A stretch of DNA of 64,000 nucleotides from Mikania micrantha (lineage: Eukaryota > Streptophyta > Magnoliopsida > Asterales > Asteraceae): positions 56,194,031 to 56,258,030 of the forward strand of contig CM018682.1 of the NCBI GenBank assembly GCA_009363875.1, in the 5' to 3' direction. How positions within the stretch are numbered: the stretch's first letter is position 1; each line of letters begins with the position of its first letter. Position numbers and translations under genes: made by a program. Of this stretch, positions 1 to 10,524 are shown in pieces. The notes beneath the pieces were generated by a model, which was given only the letters and a program-made list of their open reading frames with translations, was not told where the DNA came from and did no database searches.

Positions 1-173
1 TAATGCTATTCATATTATACTTGATGGCTTAAAGCTGTTGAAACATTTAAATGCATAAGGAAACAAATGTTAAAACTAGAAATGTTTATGAAAACTATGC
101 TTATGTAAACTTGGAACTTAAACTTAGAAAGACCATATGTTCTAACTTACTATAAAGACTAATGTGTTTGGGA

Positions 174-330
174 TGCTTGAAACACGCGAATACTTGATAT
201 GCTTGAAACACGCGAATACTTGATATGCTTGAAACACACGAATACTTGATATACTTAGAATGCTTGAAACAACGTGAATGCTTGATATGCTTGGAATACT
301 TGAACACTTGAATGCTTGATATATATGGAA
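174..330. repeat. 26-bp minisatellite
   Basis: Three near-identical 26-bp units start at 174, 200 and 226 (each begins TGCTTGAAACACGCGAATAC). They are followed by degenerate units to about 330 with insertions of around 10 bp. The array produces a spurious serine/lysine-rich frame on the minus strand. It lies inside the presumed U3 of element C's LTR. Confidence 0.8.
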
Positions 331-445
331 TGCTCAGACTACAGACTGAATGACCGCCGCGTGTTCACCTGCGTGTCAACCCCTACTAGTCATCAGTGAA
401 ACTATGTGAATGCGTTAAACTTGTATGCTTAAGCTATAGGACATC

Positions 446-605
446 GTAAGACAGACCGTTGGCCGACACGTCTTGACATTGGTCAAGCCCTACTAGTCAT
501 CGGTGCTCTTCGTTGTCAGAATCATGTAAGACAGACTGATTGGCTGCCGCGTCTTTACATTGGTCAAGCCCTACTAGTCATTCAGTGTTCTTCTTGATTC
601 ATCCA
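446..605. repeat. Two tandem copies of an approximately 80-bp repeat
   Basis: The units start at 446 and 526. Both contain GTAAGACAGAC and later GGTCAAGCCCTACTAGTCAT. A weaker third copy, which shares CCCTACTAGTCATC, lies at about 345-405. This is non-coding LTR sequence. Confidence 0.7.
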
Positions 606-775
606 TGGTTATGACAAGTGACTAGTGGTTTCTTCTAGCTGACTTTGTGTCAGCTTGAAGGTTTCTCTATCATAACACGTCACAAATCATATTTAGGACC
701 ATTATGGATGGATGCTGAATTCCCTAGGGTGTTCAGTTGTCCATAATGGTGCCTCTCATACAAAATACTCATAAG

Positions 776-1430
776 TCATGGAATCAATAGGGTGGAGTGA
801 AATGCTTAATTATCATTAACAACAATATGTTAAGCAGCCCGGTATGTTGTGGGACGGTGGCTGGGGCTTGTCCCCTACATATGCCCTATATATAAGCATA
901 CTCGGTTGGATAGCATAGGTGGTTGTTATTGAGGTTAAGGTTGTCATTTCGGGGAAATCAATGTAAACATTTTCAGGGTAATCAAATGCTAAGAATCATA
1001 TGTCATGGGATCAAGGTAGTGGAATGAAATGCTTAATTATCATTAACAACAATATGTTAAACAGCCCGGTATGTGGTGGGACGGTGGCTGGGACCTGTCC
1101 CCTACATATGCCATATATATAAGCATACTAGGTTGGATAACATAGGTGGTTGTTAGTGAGGTTAAGGTTGTCCTTCAAGGAATCAAGGTAAACAATTACA
1201 GGGTAATCGAATTCAATGAATTGAATGTTACGGAATCAAAGATGTCGGATGAAACGCTTGATTATCATTAGGAACAATATATCATGTGGTTCGGTATGTG
1301 GTGGGACGGTGGCTGGGCGGACAGTAAGTTCGACCCTACATATGCCCTATATATAAGGATACTGAAACAGATGGTATAGGTGGTTAATGGTGAGGTTGAG
1401 GTTGTTATTCAAAGGATTTTTCAAACTATT
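776..1430 (+). promoter_or_regulatory. Triplicated core-promoter module in C's LTR
   Basis: Three tandem modules of about 225 bp start near 776, 1002 and 1227. Each holds the block AAATGCTTAATTATCATTA (third copy diverged), a GGGACGGTGGCTGGG box and a TATA box in the form CCTATATATAAG (second copy CCATATATATAAG). The TATA boxes are at 887-896, 1114-1123 and 1348-1357. The LTRs of A carry two copies of the same module in the opposite orientation, and B carries one. The TATA box sits about 500 bp before the LTR end in every copy, which fits a U3/R boundary. Promoter function is inferred from motif and position. Confidence 0.65.
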
Positions 1431-1447
1431 TTTACATAAAACTACAT

Positions 1448-4400
1448 TGTCACACCCCGAGCCGGCGGGGTTGGATCGTAGTCCCCGTCGGGCGGAAGGT
1501 TCCCGGGGCGCGATATCGTGAGTGATAATCGGAATGATCATATTGTTACATTGCACATGATACATAAATGAGAAACTTGTTAAAATAAAATAGAATTACA
1601 AAGTTAAATTACATTAGTTAAGTTTATAATTTATCAATGTAAATCTACTATCACATCATAAATCTTCTATCTTGTATCTGCACAAGATATACAAAATAAC
1701 TGTATAATGATGCTTCAAAATATACAGGTCCAAAAAGCTAGGTTCTCTATCCGATAACCTAGTCCAAAGAAATAACTCTTTAGTTGACCTGTTCGTCACC
1801 TGAGAAGTCATGCAAAAATAAAGTCAACACATGGTTGGTGAGTTCATGTAGTTTTTGAAAAATGATTTTGAGTAACCTGAATGACAACCTTAACCTCACC
1901 ATTAACCACCTATACCATCCAATTCAGTATGCTTATATATAGGGCATATGTAAGGGAACAAGCCCTAGCCAACATCCCACCACATACCAAACCACATGAT
2001 ATATGGTTCCTAGTGATAATTAAGCATTTCATCCCTTACCTTTGATTCTTAGTATTTGATTCATAGAATTTGATTACCCTAAAAAGTTTATCTTGATCAC
2101 CTCCGAATTGACAACCTTAACCTCATCAACAACCACCTATGCTATCCAATCAGGTATGCTTATATACATGGCATATGTAAGGGAACAAGCCCTAGCCAAC
2201 ATCCCACCACATACCGGACCACATAACATATTGTTATTGATGATAATTAAGCGTTTCACTCCATTCACCTTCATTTTAGATTTGAATTCCACAAATAGAT
2301 TTACCATTATCTTTTGAGTTCACCATGAAGTCATGATTTTCCCAAATCATCTGTAGAAACATGATATTAAATGTTTAATTCAAAAAATAAATAAGCATTT
2401 AAACACAACTAGGACATGATGATTGGGCCTTATTTGACTCAATCAATTAGACCTAGTTGTTGGTGGTTCTCCAAGTTGTACCCTCTCACACGTGACCCAT
2501 ATCAGGTACGACTCACAAGGAGTCTACCTGAGCATGCCGGGATTTTAATGATGCCCATATCATCTTGACCCAATGGTCTACTGTACATGCCGGGACTTTA
2601 CGGATATCCTTTGATTCTTGATCTCTTTGATTCTCTTGATTTTGATTTCATTTGATAGTTCACGTTATTGCCCATATAGCTTGACTACAAGAGTCTACTA
2701 TTTATGCCGGGACTTTATGTGTGTTACACGTGGTCTTGATTTCCATACAACTGACATCCACCTTAACTCAAGTATTAATGATTTCATTAGATCTTAATGA
2801 TTTCATTATTTCAATGATTCACACACATTTATGATTTCTGATTCCTTGAGTCTCTTGATTTGATCTTTAGAATTTCCACGATTTTCACAATGATAATTGA
2901 TACACACTGAATTAGATTTCTTTGAACATGATCTTTAGTTTCCTTGATTTCACTTTGAATTTAGGTTCTTAAATTTGAGCTTGATGGACTAAGGGTTTGT
3001 TTAAAGTTTAGAGTTAAAGTATTACTCATAAGAGTAATTTAATCAACTTGATAATTGGATCTGTATAGCAATTACCTAGACAGGAGTCTAGGAGTATCAA
3101 CAAGCATCAAGATATAACATAAAATGAATAAAAGCATTTAAGTAAACAATTTAAATAAAACGGTTTACGCATACTTCTCAGCCCTGCGTTTTAAAACAAA
3201 AATGTTAGAAAAGGGGCAATGAACTCACCTGTGTTGCTATGTAACTGATCTAACACAAAAATGCGCTCTCGTTTTGGTAGCTTAGTTTTCTTAAGTTCCT
3301 GAGTTATTTATAAGAATTCGAATACGATAAGTACGCGTATTTGTAGTCGTGTCTAAGGCTTGGTCTTGATGTGTGTAACTAAGTGTCCTAATTTACTAAG
3401 CGTCTCTATGATCTAATCTAACTTAGTTACCATTTTATGACCCCAAATCCCATGTTTAGTTACAACACTTATCATTTAATTTTACAAAATTTGGGCACAG
3501 TTTTCTTCGTTTTCTGTTAAAAACCAGACAATTACATTGTCCATTTACAACAAATTCACAACAAGATAGTCATAATGAATCTTTTAACTAACATTTATAA
3601 GTAAATTTCATTAAATTTAGTAAGGTTTAGAAAGTCATTTAATTATAACTTAATAGATTCATAGACATTTTATTACTTGAATTTAAATCATATTTGAAAC
3701 AAGACGGGCCTAAGTCAGGCCCATTGAACCCACTTAGGAACGGTGATTGTATTTGTTCGTCACTTGATTATTACTCAAAAACCGATGTTCCATATGACAT
3801 AATTAGTTAAACCATTTGTGCTAACAACCCAAGTTAAGTTGTAAATGTGTGACAATAACACCTTTGTTATGGCGATTCTAACCCACAATTGATTTCATCA
3901 CCTTTCCTTAATTCAATGACACTAGTATGTATTTCAGGCACCCGTGCACACATACATACTTAGAGTATCCCATGCATGTACCTTATGAGATCATTTCTCA
4001 TGAGAAACCTAAGTTGGTGGCCAATTATTCATTCCCTAGATTCCCACTAATAGTTTCTATAGTCCTCAGTCCATTTCTACATTGATTCAACAATACATGG
4101 CTTCGGTTAACCCCCAAGTCAGCGAACCTTTTGCCCAATCCCATGGTTCGGCTGGGTTCTAATAACACAAGGTTCGGCTGAGTTGGCACAATGTAGGGTT
4201 CAGCTTCATCACCACGTTCCTAGGTTCGGCTGAAGTCCTAAGTTCAGACAAGAGTTCGTTTGAGATGGGGGAGGGTTCGGCTGTTGCATGGGTTCGTGTA
4301 AGGTTCGTCTCCCATGCACAATGGTTTAGAGTTCGGCTGATTAGAAGGTTCGGCTGCATACGGATCCCACGAACCTTTTAAGGTTCGGTAAACTTAAAAG

Positions 4401-5637
4401 ATGGCATAGGTTCGTTGTAGAAGATATGCAGGATCGTGGTTCAGAGTGATGCAGGGTTTGGTGAAGAAGTGTACGGGTTCGTTGCAGGTGATGGTTCGGC
4501 TAGTGTACGCAAAAAGGTTCGACCGATTCCACCTTCAGCTAACAGGTTCGGCCGATCATTTAACCATCCCCATCATCGTCTCCTTGAACCCTAACATGTT
4601 ACAACATAAATTTCCAATTTCCTAGGTTGTTTATTCATGCCTATCTAACTGCGTTTAGGTGTTTGGGTCGGCTAAAGCAACAAAGGTTACATGGGTCACA
4701 ATATTCATTAAAAACCGAATTTAAATTCGAATATTACCTCTAATTTAGTGGTTTAAAGACTAGATCCCTTGTACTTTCGTGTTCTTCGTGAAGGGAGGAT
4801 CGTTTTGGCACCAACTAGGCTTGAATCCGACTAGAAATGAGTTCCGAATCGTAGAAAGAAGGTGGAGAATTATTGTTTAGAGAGAGAGAGAGGTTAGAAC
4901 GAAAATGAGGAGAGAGAGAGAGGGTTGGGTGGAGGTGGTTGTGGTTGTGGTTGTGGCAATTAATTGCCACATTAAATGTCCCAATCTCTCGGTGGTTCGG
5001 TCTAGTTCGGTTTTGCGTAAAATGCTGGTTTGCATGGTTTTCGCCGCGGAACGACTCGATTTATAAAATAAGATTTATAACATTATTCCAAGTTGTGATT
5101 CCTAATAAATTAACTCATATCTTTTATTTATTTTAAATTTTAAAATATTAATTTACTGTTTAAATCGAAATGTACGGTCGTCGCACTTATTTGTTCGAAT
5201 CGTCATTCGAACGAACACGACGATAACTATACTTTTCAATCTTGTTTTCTAATTCTAGAATATCATTCAGGACGTTAAACTTTCAGATATATTCGTACAG
5301 ATCGTCACCCATACGAATAACCCGTCGATTTAGCATTCACATAACAATATTCGTGTGTTCTGTTCTATAAAGCCTCACATACGTTTATACATAATAAATC
5401 CTAACAACTAGTCCCATGATGGTTTTGTTTTGCCTAGATAATTATCTAACTCAAGAACCATTGTTCTGAACTTGTTTTTGTTAACTGTTACTGAACTTGT
5501 TGTTTGATAATACGAAATGACTCTAACTATTGATATGAATATGAAATTGAATGAAACATGTATAGTTCGTACCTATTTAATGTTCATGTTCCTGTTGCAA
5601 TCACTGTTCCGGTGACGGTTCCGGCACTGATGTTACA
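1448..5637 (-). repeat. 3' LTR of element A (left side), 4190 bp
   Basis: Begins TGTCACACCCC and ends GATGTTACA on the plus strand. It contains two inverted copies of the TATA module, with TATA near 1932-1941 and a mutated TATA near 2158-2168. It also holds a conserved block with a splice-donor-like site (3162-3236), a cluster of GGTTCGGCTG-type repeats (about 4100-4560), and GA-rich microsatellites near 4880-4920. The LTR is long relative to the 4.9-kb interior. No gene is apparent. The short frames here owe their length to the repeats. Confidence 0.93.
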
Positions 5638-5675
5638 GTCTCCCCTTGTTAGAGAAATTTCGTCCCGAAATTTAA
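5638..5675 (-). other. Polypurine tract and hairpin of element A
   Basis: Read on the minus strand, the tract AACAAGGGGAGAC directly abuts the 3' LTR start TGTAACATC, as expected for the plus-strand primer of reverse transcription. Immediately before it is an 8-bp inverted repeat, AAATTTCG with CGAAATTT (5655-5662 and 5666-5673), which is also present in element B at the pol stop codon. Confidence 0.85.
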
Positions 5676-5727
5676 GAGTTGTTATCGGGTACGACTTCCT
5701 CTTAAAATAGCTGGGGGTACTTTGACT

Positions 5728-6204
5728 TCATGTGATCTTCACGTTCCCAATTAACTCAGGCCCGCGCTTTGAATTCCATCGAACCTTTACAATCGGAATA
5801 CGGCTCCGCCTTAGTTGTTTAACCTTGCGATCCATAATTTCCAAAGGTTCTTCAACGAAGTGTAACTGTTCATCTACTTGTATTTCTTCGATGGGAATGA
5901 CGAGAGACTCGTCAGCAAGGCATTTCTTTAGGTTTGAGACGTGAAACACGTCATGCACGCCACTGAGTTCATCCGGTAATCTCAGTCTATACGCCACAGG
6001 ACCAATACATTCGGTGATCTCGAACGGTCCCACGTATCGTGGTGCTAATTTGCCTTTCTTTCCAAAACGTACTACGCCTTTCCATGGGGATACCTTCAAC
6101 ATGACACGGTCTCCCACTTGAAATTCCAACGGCTTGCACCGTTTGTCAACGTAGCTCTTTTTTTCTACTCCTTGTTGCTTGTAGTCTTCTCTGAATCTGA
6201 GCAA
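5728..6204 (-). pseudogene. Element A integrase C-terminus with chromodomain (frame-shifted fragment)
   Basis: This frame encodes the integrase C-terminal region (GKLAPRYVGPFEI, then DVFHVSNLKKC) and a chromodomain-like tail (EEPLEIMDRKVKQLRRSRIP) that would direct integration to chromatin. It is separated from the upstream integrase frame by a one-base gain in a T-run near 6163-6169. It ends early because of a second one-base change near 5755, so the final residues seen in element B are lost. The chromodomain is the key evidence for the chromovirus/Tekay assignment. Confidence 0.88.
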
Positions 6205-7096
6205 TCTTGTCAGTGGTTTCCTGAATAAGTTCTGGCCCAGTTATTCGATTGTCTCCAACTTCAGTCCAACAGATCGGTGATCGACATTTCCGACCATAGA
6301 GAGCCTCGAATGGTGCACATCCGATACTGCTGTGGTAACTGTTATTGTAGGAGAACTCAATCAGTGGCAAATGGGAATCCCAATTCCCACCGAACTCCAA
6401 AACACAGGTTCTTAACATATCCTCTAGGGTTTGGATAGTACGTTCGCTTTGACCATCCGTTTGTGGGTGGTAAGCTGTACTCAGATTTAACTGTGTCCCT
6501 AGGGATTTCTGTAATGATTGCCAGAACCTTGATGTGAATCTGCTGTCTCTATCAGAAATAATAGACAATGGCACAGGGTGGCGTACCACTATCTCGTTGA
6601 TGTAAAGTCTCGCCAATTTATCTATCGTGAAAGTCTCAAGCATCGGCAAGAAATGAGCAGATTTTGTTAAACGGTCAATGATCACCCAAATCATATCGCG
6701 ACCACTGGAAGTGCGGGGTAGCTTGGTAATGAAATCCATAGCTATTTGTTCCCACTTCCAGAGCGGAATCTCAGGCTGTTCCAGTAGGCCAGACGGTCTC
6801 TGGTGTTCTGCCTTTACCTTCGCACACGTTAGACATTGACCGACGTATTCGGCTATGTCTTTCTTCATTCCGGGCCACCAATAAAATCCACGCAAGTCTT
6901 GATACATTTTATCAGCGCCTGGATGAACAGAGTACTTAGTCTTGTGTGCTTCATCGAAGATAAGTTTTCTCAATTCGTCTACCGCCGGGATCCATATAGG
7001 ATCCTGGTAGTAGATCATTCCATCAGGCTTAGTCTCAAGGTGTTTCTCTGCTCCACAGTCAAGTTCTTCCTTCAAGTTTCCTCGATCAACTGATTC
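6146..7096 (-). pseudogene. Element A integrase, catalytic region (broken)
   Basis: The fragment encodes the His2-Cys2 zinc-binding region (EAHKTKYSVHPGADKM, then CLTCAKVKAEH) followed by the catalytic core. Visible motifs are MDFITKLP (first Asp), IISDRDSRFTSRFW (second Asp) and YHPQTDGQSERTIQTLEDML (Glu). It lies in frame with the upstream RT/RNase H region beyond a nonsense codon at 7097-7099, and ends at a frameshift near 6163. The protein would insert the cDNA copy into chromosomes. It is inactive as encoded here because it is separated from its polyprotein and its C-terminus. Confidence 0.9.
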
Positions 7097-9217
7097 TTAT
7101 TGTGCCTGAATGATCTTTTCTCGTAAGCTCGTCTGCACAGTCATTCCCATTGCTCTGACGCGCAAGGGTTTGACCCGTTCTTTCCGGCTTAAGGCATCAG
7201 CTACAACGTTCGCCTTTCCCAAATGGTACTTGATCACGCAATCGTAATCATTCAGAAGTTCAACCCAACGGCGTTGTCGCATGTTGAGTTCCTTCTGATC
7301 AAAGATGTGCTGCAGACTCTTGTGATCAGTGAATATGGTACATTTAGTGCCATATAGGTAATGTCTCCGGATCATCAATGCGAAGATTACAGCTCCGAGT
7401 TCAAGATCATGAGTAGTGTAGTTCTTCTCATGAACTTTTAACTGTCTTGATGCATAGGCTATGACTTTTTCCCGTTGCATTAACACACAACCAAGTCCCT
7501 GATGGGAAGCATCACAGTATACAACAAAGTCATCACAGCCTTCTAGGAGAGATAGAATTGGAGCATTGCATAATTTCTGTTTCAATGTCTGAAAAGCATC
7601 TTCTTGTTTCTGCTCCCAGACAAACGGTTCACTTTTCTGAGTTAGTTTAGTAAGAGGCAAAGCTATCTTAGAAAAGTTTGAGATAAACCTTCTATAATAA
7701 CCCGCCAATCCCAGAAAAGACCGTATCTCCGTCGGTGTCTTCGGAGTATCCCAGTTCTTTATCGCCTCGATCTTGGCAGGATCAACGTGTATTCCCTCGC
7801 TGTTGACCACATGACCCAAAAATTGAACTTCTCTAAGCCAAAACTCACATTTAGAGAATTTAGCATAGAGTTGTTCTTTCTTCAACAGCTCCAAGATCTT
7901 TCTAAAGTGTTCTTCATGATCTGCTTTGCTCTTAGAATAAATCAGTATGTCATCAATAAAGACAATGACAAACTGATCCAGATACGGCTTGCACACTCGG
8001 TTCATGAGATCCATGAAAACCGCTGGTGCATTTGTTAATCCGAAAGGCATCACCATGAATTCGTAATGCACGTATCGTGTTCGGAATGCCGTCTTCGGTA
8101 TGTCTTCATCTTGAACTCTAAGCTGATGATATCCAGAACGCGAGTCAATCTTTGAGAAATATTGAGCTCCTTGCAGTTGGTCAAACAAATCATCAATCCT
8201 CGGTAATGGATACCGATTCTTGATGGTTAGTTTGTTCAGCTCACGGTAATCTATGCACATTCTGAACGATCCATCTTTCTTCTTCACAAACAAGACCGGA
8301 GCTCCCCATGGTGAATAGCTCGGTCTGATAAAACCTTTGTCAAGTAACTCCTGTAACTGGTTTGACAATTCCTGCATCTCTGAAGGTGCTAACCTGTAAG
8401 GAGATTTTGCAACAAGAGTTGTTCCAGGAATTAACTCAATACGGAACTCTACCGGTCGCATAGGAGGCAAACCTGGTAGGTCTTCTGGAAATACTTCTGG
8501 ATACTCTTTCACAACCGGTACGTCTTGAATCTTTTTCTTATCCTTCTCTTTCTCCACCACATGGGCCAGGAACGCCACGCACCGTTTCTGTAGACACTTA
8601 CACGCTTTTATGCATGAGATAATTTTGACACTACGTTCTGCTTGATCCCCTTTAACTTCCAATACGCGATCACTCGTCAATGGAATACGAAGAAGCTTTT
8701 TAGAACAGATGACTTCTACTCGATTAGAGGAAAGCCTATCCATTCCAACAATGATGTCGAAACTACCCAACTCCATTGGTATCAAATCGATGGTGAATGT
8801 ATGACCGTTAAGTGTCAATGGGCAATTCCTATAAACTGTACTAACTGTGATCTGTTTCCCGTTAGCTACTTCTATAATATAAGGGGGTCCTAATTGTTCC
8901 TCTATAGAATCTAGTTGGCATGCAAAATCGGTATAGATAAAACTCTGATCCGCACCAGTATCAAATAGAACAGATGCATAAAAGTCATGTAAGAGAAACG
9001 TACCAGTGACCACATTCGGGTCCTGGCGTGCAGCGGGTGCTCCAATAACAAAAGCTCTTTCACGTGGAGCTTGAACTGCCGGTTGTGCCTTCTTCGGGAA
9101 GTTCTTTGCAAAGTGGCCTTGTTCGCCACAACTGAAACATCCACCATTGTTCTGGTTGGTTGGTGGAGGGAGAGCTAGGGCAGCATTGTTGGCTGCAGGA
9201 TTTGGTGTCTGTCTACA
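7097..9217 (-). pseudogene. Element A protease, reverse transcriptase and RNase H (broken)
   Basis: An uninterrupted frame follows the gag nonsense codon. The aspartic protease active site is LFDTGADQSFI, near 8960. Reverse transcriptase shows LDKGFIRPSYSPWGAPVLFV, the palm motif FIDDILIY (FIDD at 7949-7960) and FLGLAGYYRRFI. RNase H shows VVYCDASHQGLGCVLM and HDLELGAVIFAL with IFTDHKSL. It would copy the RNA genome to DNA. The frame starts in-frame behind a TAG at 9218-9220 and ends at TAA 7097-7099, so gag and integrase are cut off from it. Confidence 0.93.
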
Positions 9218-10348
9218 CTATTGGACCCAGTGCCCTTTTCTTCCACAACCCATGCATTGACGGCACTGATTATTTGCAGCATGGTGGTACTGGCACTTAG
9301 TACACAAAGGATGTGGGCCAGTATACTGTTTCTTGGGCACATTTTGTTGTGCCGCTGCTACTTGGTTGAGGGGAGTAGCCACAATGTAGCTTTTAATGAA
9401 TTTCTGCTTCTTCTTCTGGTGTTGTTGATGATGAGGTTTCTTTGAAGATTCCTCCTTGTGTTCGCCAGTGTCAGCCTCCTTCCTCAGAACTCCTGAGGCT
9501 ACCATCAGATCAGTGAGTTTTCCAAACAATCTCACTGCAGACTCAACAGTAGTAGGATTAGCTGTAACAACTAATCCCTGAATGCAGGTGGGAAGTCCAC
9601 CTACATAACGATCAATTCTTTTCTCCAAAGTTGGTACCATGTCTGGTACCAAAGCAACCAACTCGTGATAACGAGTTGCATACCCCATGTGATCAGCCCC
9701 TTTCATCACCTGGTTGGACAGTTCAACCTCCGGTTTCTGCAACTCGTTCTTGGGGCAGAACTCTGTTCTCAGCAATGTCTTGAAATCTTCCCATGGCATG
9801 GCCATAGTTTCTTCTCTTCCTCTGGCATTGATTTGACCATTCCACCAAGTCAAAGCCCGCTTGTTGAATGTTCCAGCAGAATAGCGGACTTTGTGGTGCT
9901 CTGGGCAGCTACAGAGATCCAGGGTGGCTTCAATCTTTTCAATCCATTGGATTAATCCAACGGCTCCTTCAATGCCACTAAAACTAGGTGGTTTACATCC
10001 CAAAAATGATTTGTAGGAGTAGTGTGATGAACTACTAGTATTTCCACTGCCTTCCCCTGATGAGTTGCCAGTGTTGTTGATTTCATTACGGAGACGGAGG
10101 AACATCTCCGGTATCGCCTCCTTCATTTGGTTGGTCATCTGGTTGCTCAGAAAATTCATCATGGCGATAGTGGCAGGATCCATCATCGGTGTTGTGATCT
10201 GGCTTGGTGGTGGGTTGAGTAGAGGAGGAGGGACAAATGGAGGAGGAAGAGGTGGCGGTGGTGAATCAGACGGTGAAGGAGTAGATGAGTGTGGTGCGAA
10301 GTCTTGCGGTGGTGGAGGTAACGAAGGTGTCTGTCTTCTTGGCGGCAT
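9218..10348 (-). pseudogene. Element A gag (capsid/nucleocapsid), truncated by nonsense codon
   Basis: Starts at the ATG of MPPRRQ (10348), the start shared with B, C and F. An in-frame ATG three codons earlier also exists. A proline/serine-rich N-terminus is followed by the retrotransposon gag domain (SYKSFLGCKPPSFSG, VGLIQWIEKIEATL, ALTWWNGQI) and a cysteine/histidine array (CTKCQYHHAANNQCRQCMGC). The frame stops at TAG (9218-9220) inside the zinc-knuckle region, where B reads through. Gag packages the RNA into virus-like particles. The truncated product would lack the second CCHC knuckle. Confidence 0.92.
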
Positions 10349-10504
10349 TCTGATCATAACCAGTAAAGTTATCAGTTAGTGCAATGATCAAACACAGAAG
10401 ACAATATGCAAGTAAGTCTTAAGTCCTATGTACTCTACATGCAGGGTCCCTTGCTTATAGTCTAGGCCAAACCATTTAAATAAGTGACGTATATTTCTCT
10501 ATAA

Positions 10505-10522
10505 CCATGGCTCTGATACCAA
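10505..10522 (-). other. Primer-binding site of element A (tRNA-iMet)
   Basis: On the minus strand TTGGTATCAGAGCCATGG begins two bases after the 5' LTR end. TGGTATCAGAGCC is the standard plant initiator tRNA-Met complement. Confidence 0.9.
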
Positions 10523-10524
10523 TC

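Larger units (their letters stand above)
1..1447 (+). repeat. 5' LTR of element C, left portion (no gene)
   Basis: This is non-coding LTR sequence upstream of the insertion point of element A. It holds a 26-bp minisatellite, two copies of an 80-bp repeat and three tandem promoter modules. Positions 1443-1447 (TACAT) are the target-site copy on the left of A, and the same LTR resumes at 15165. Assignment of the first 770 bases to this LTR is by continuity only, because they do not clearly match the LTRs of A or B. No open frame here looks like a gene. Confidence 0.65.

Noticed and set aside
101..307. 68-codon minus-strand frame
   Set aside because: It is a direct product of the 26-bp minisatellite and carries its periodicity.
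9665..10379. Plus-strand frames opposite A's gag
   Set aside because: They are shadow frames of the real minus-strand gag, with glycine runs from its proline codons.
10505..10522. tRNA gene fragment
   Set aside because: The short match to tRNA-iMet is the primer-binding site next to an LTR. No tRNA body is present.
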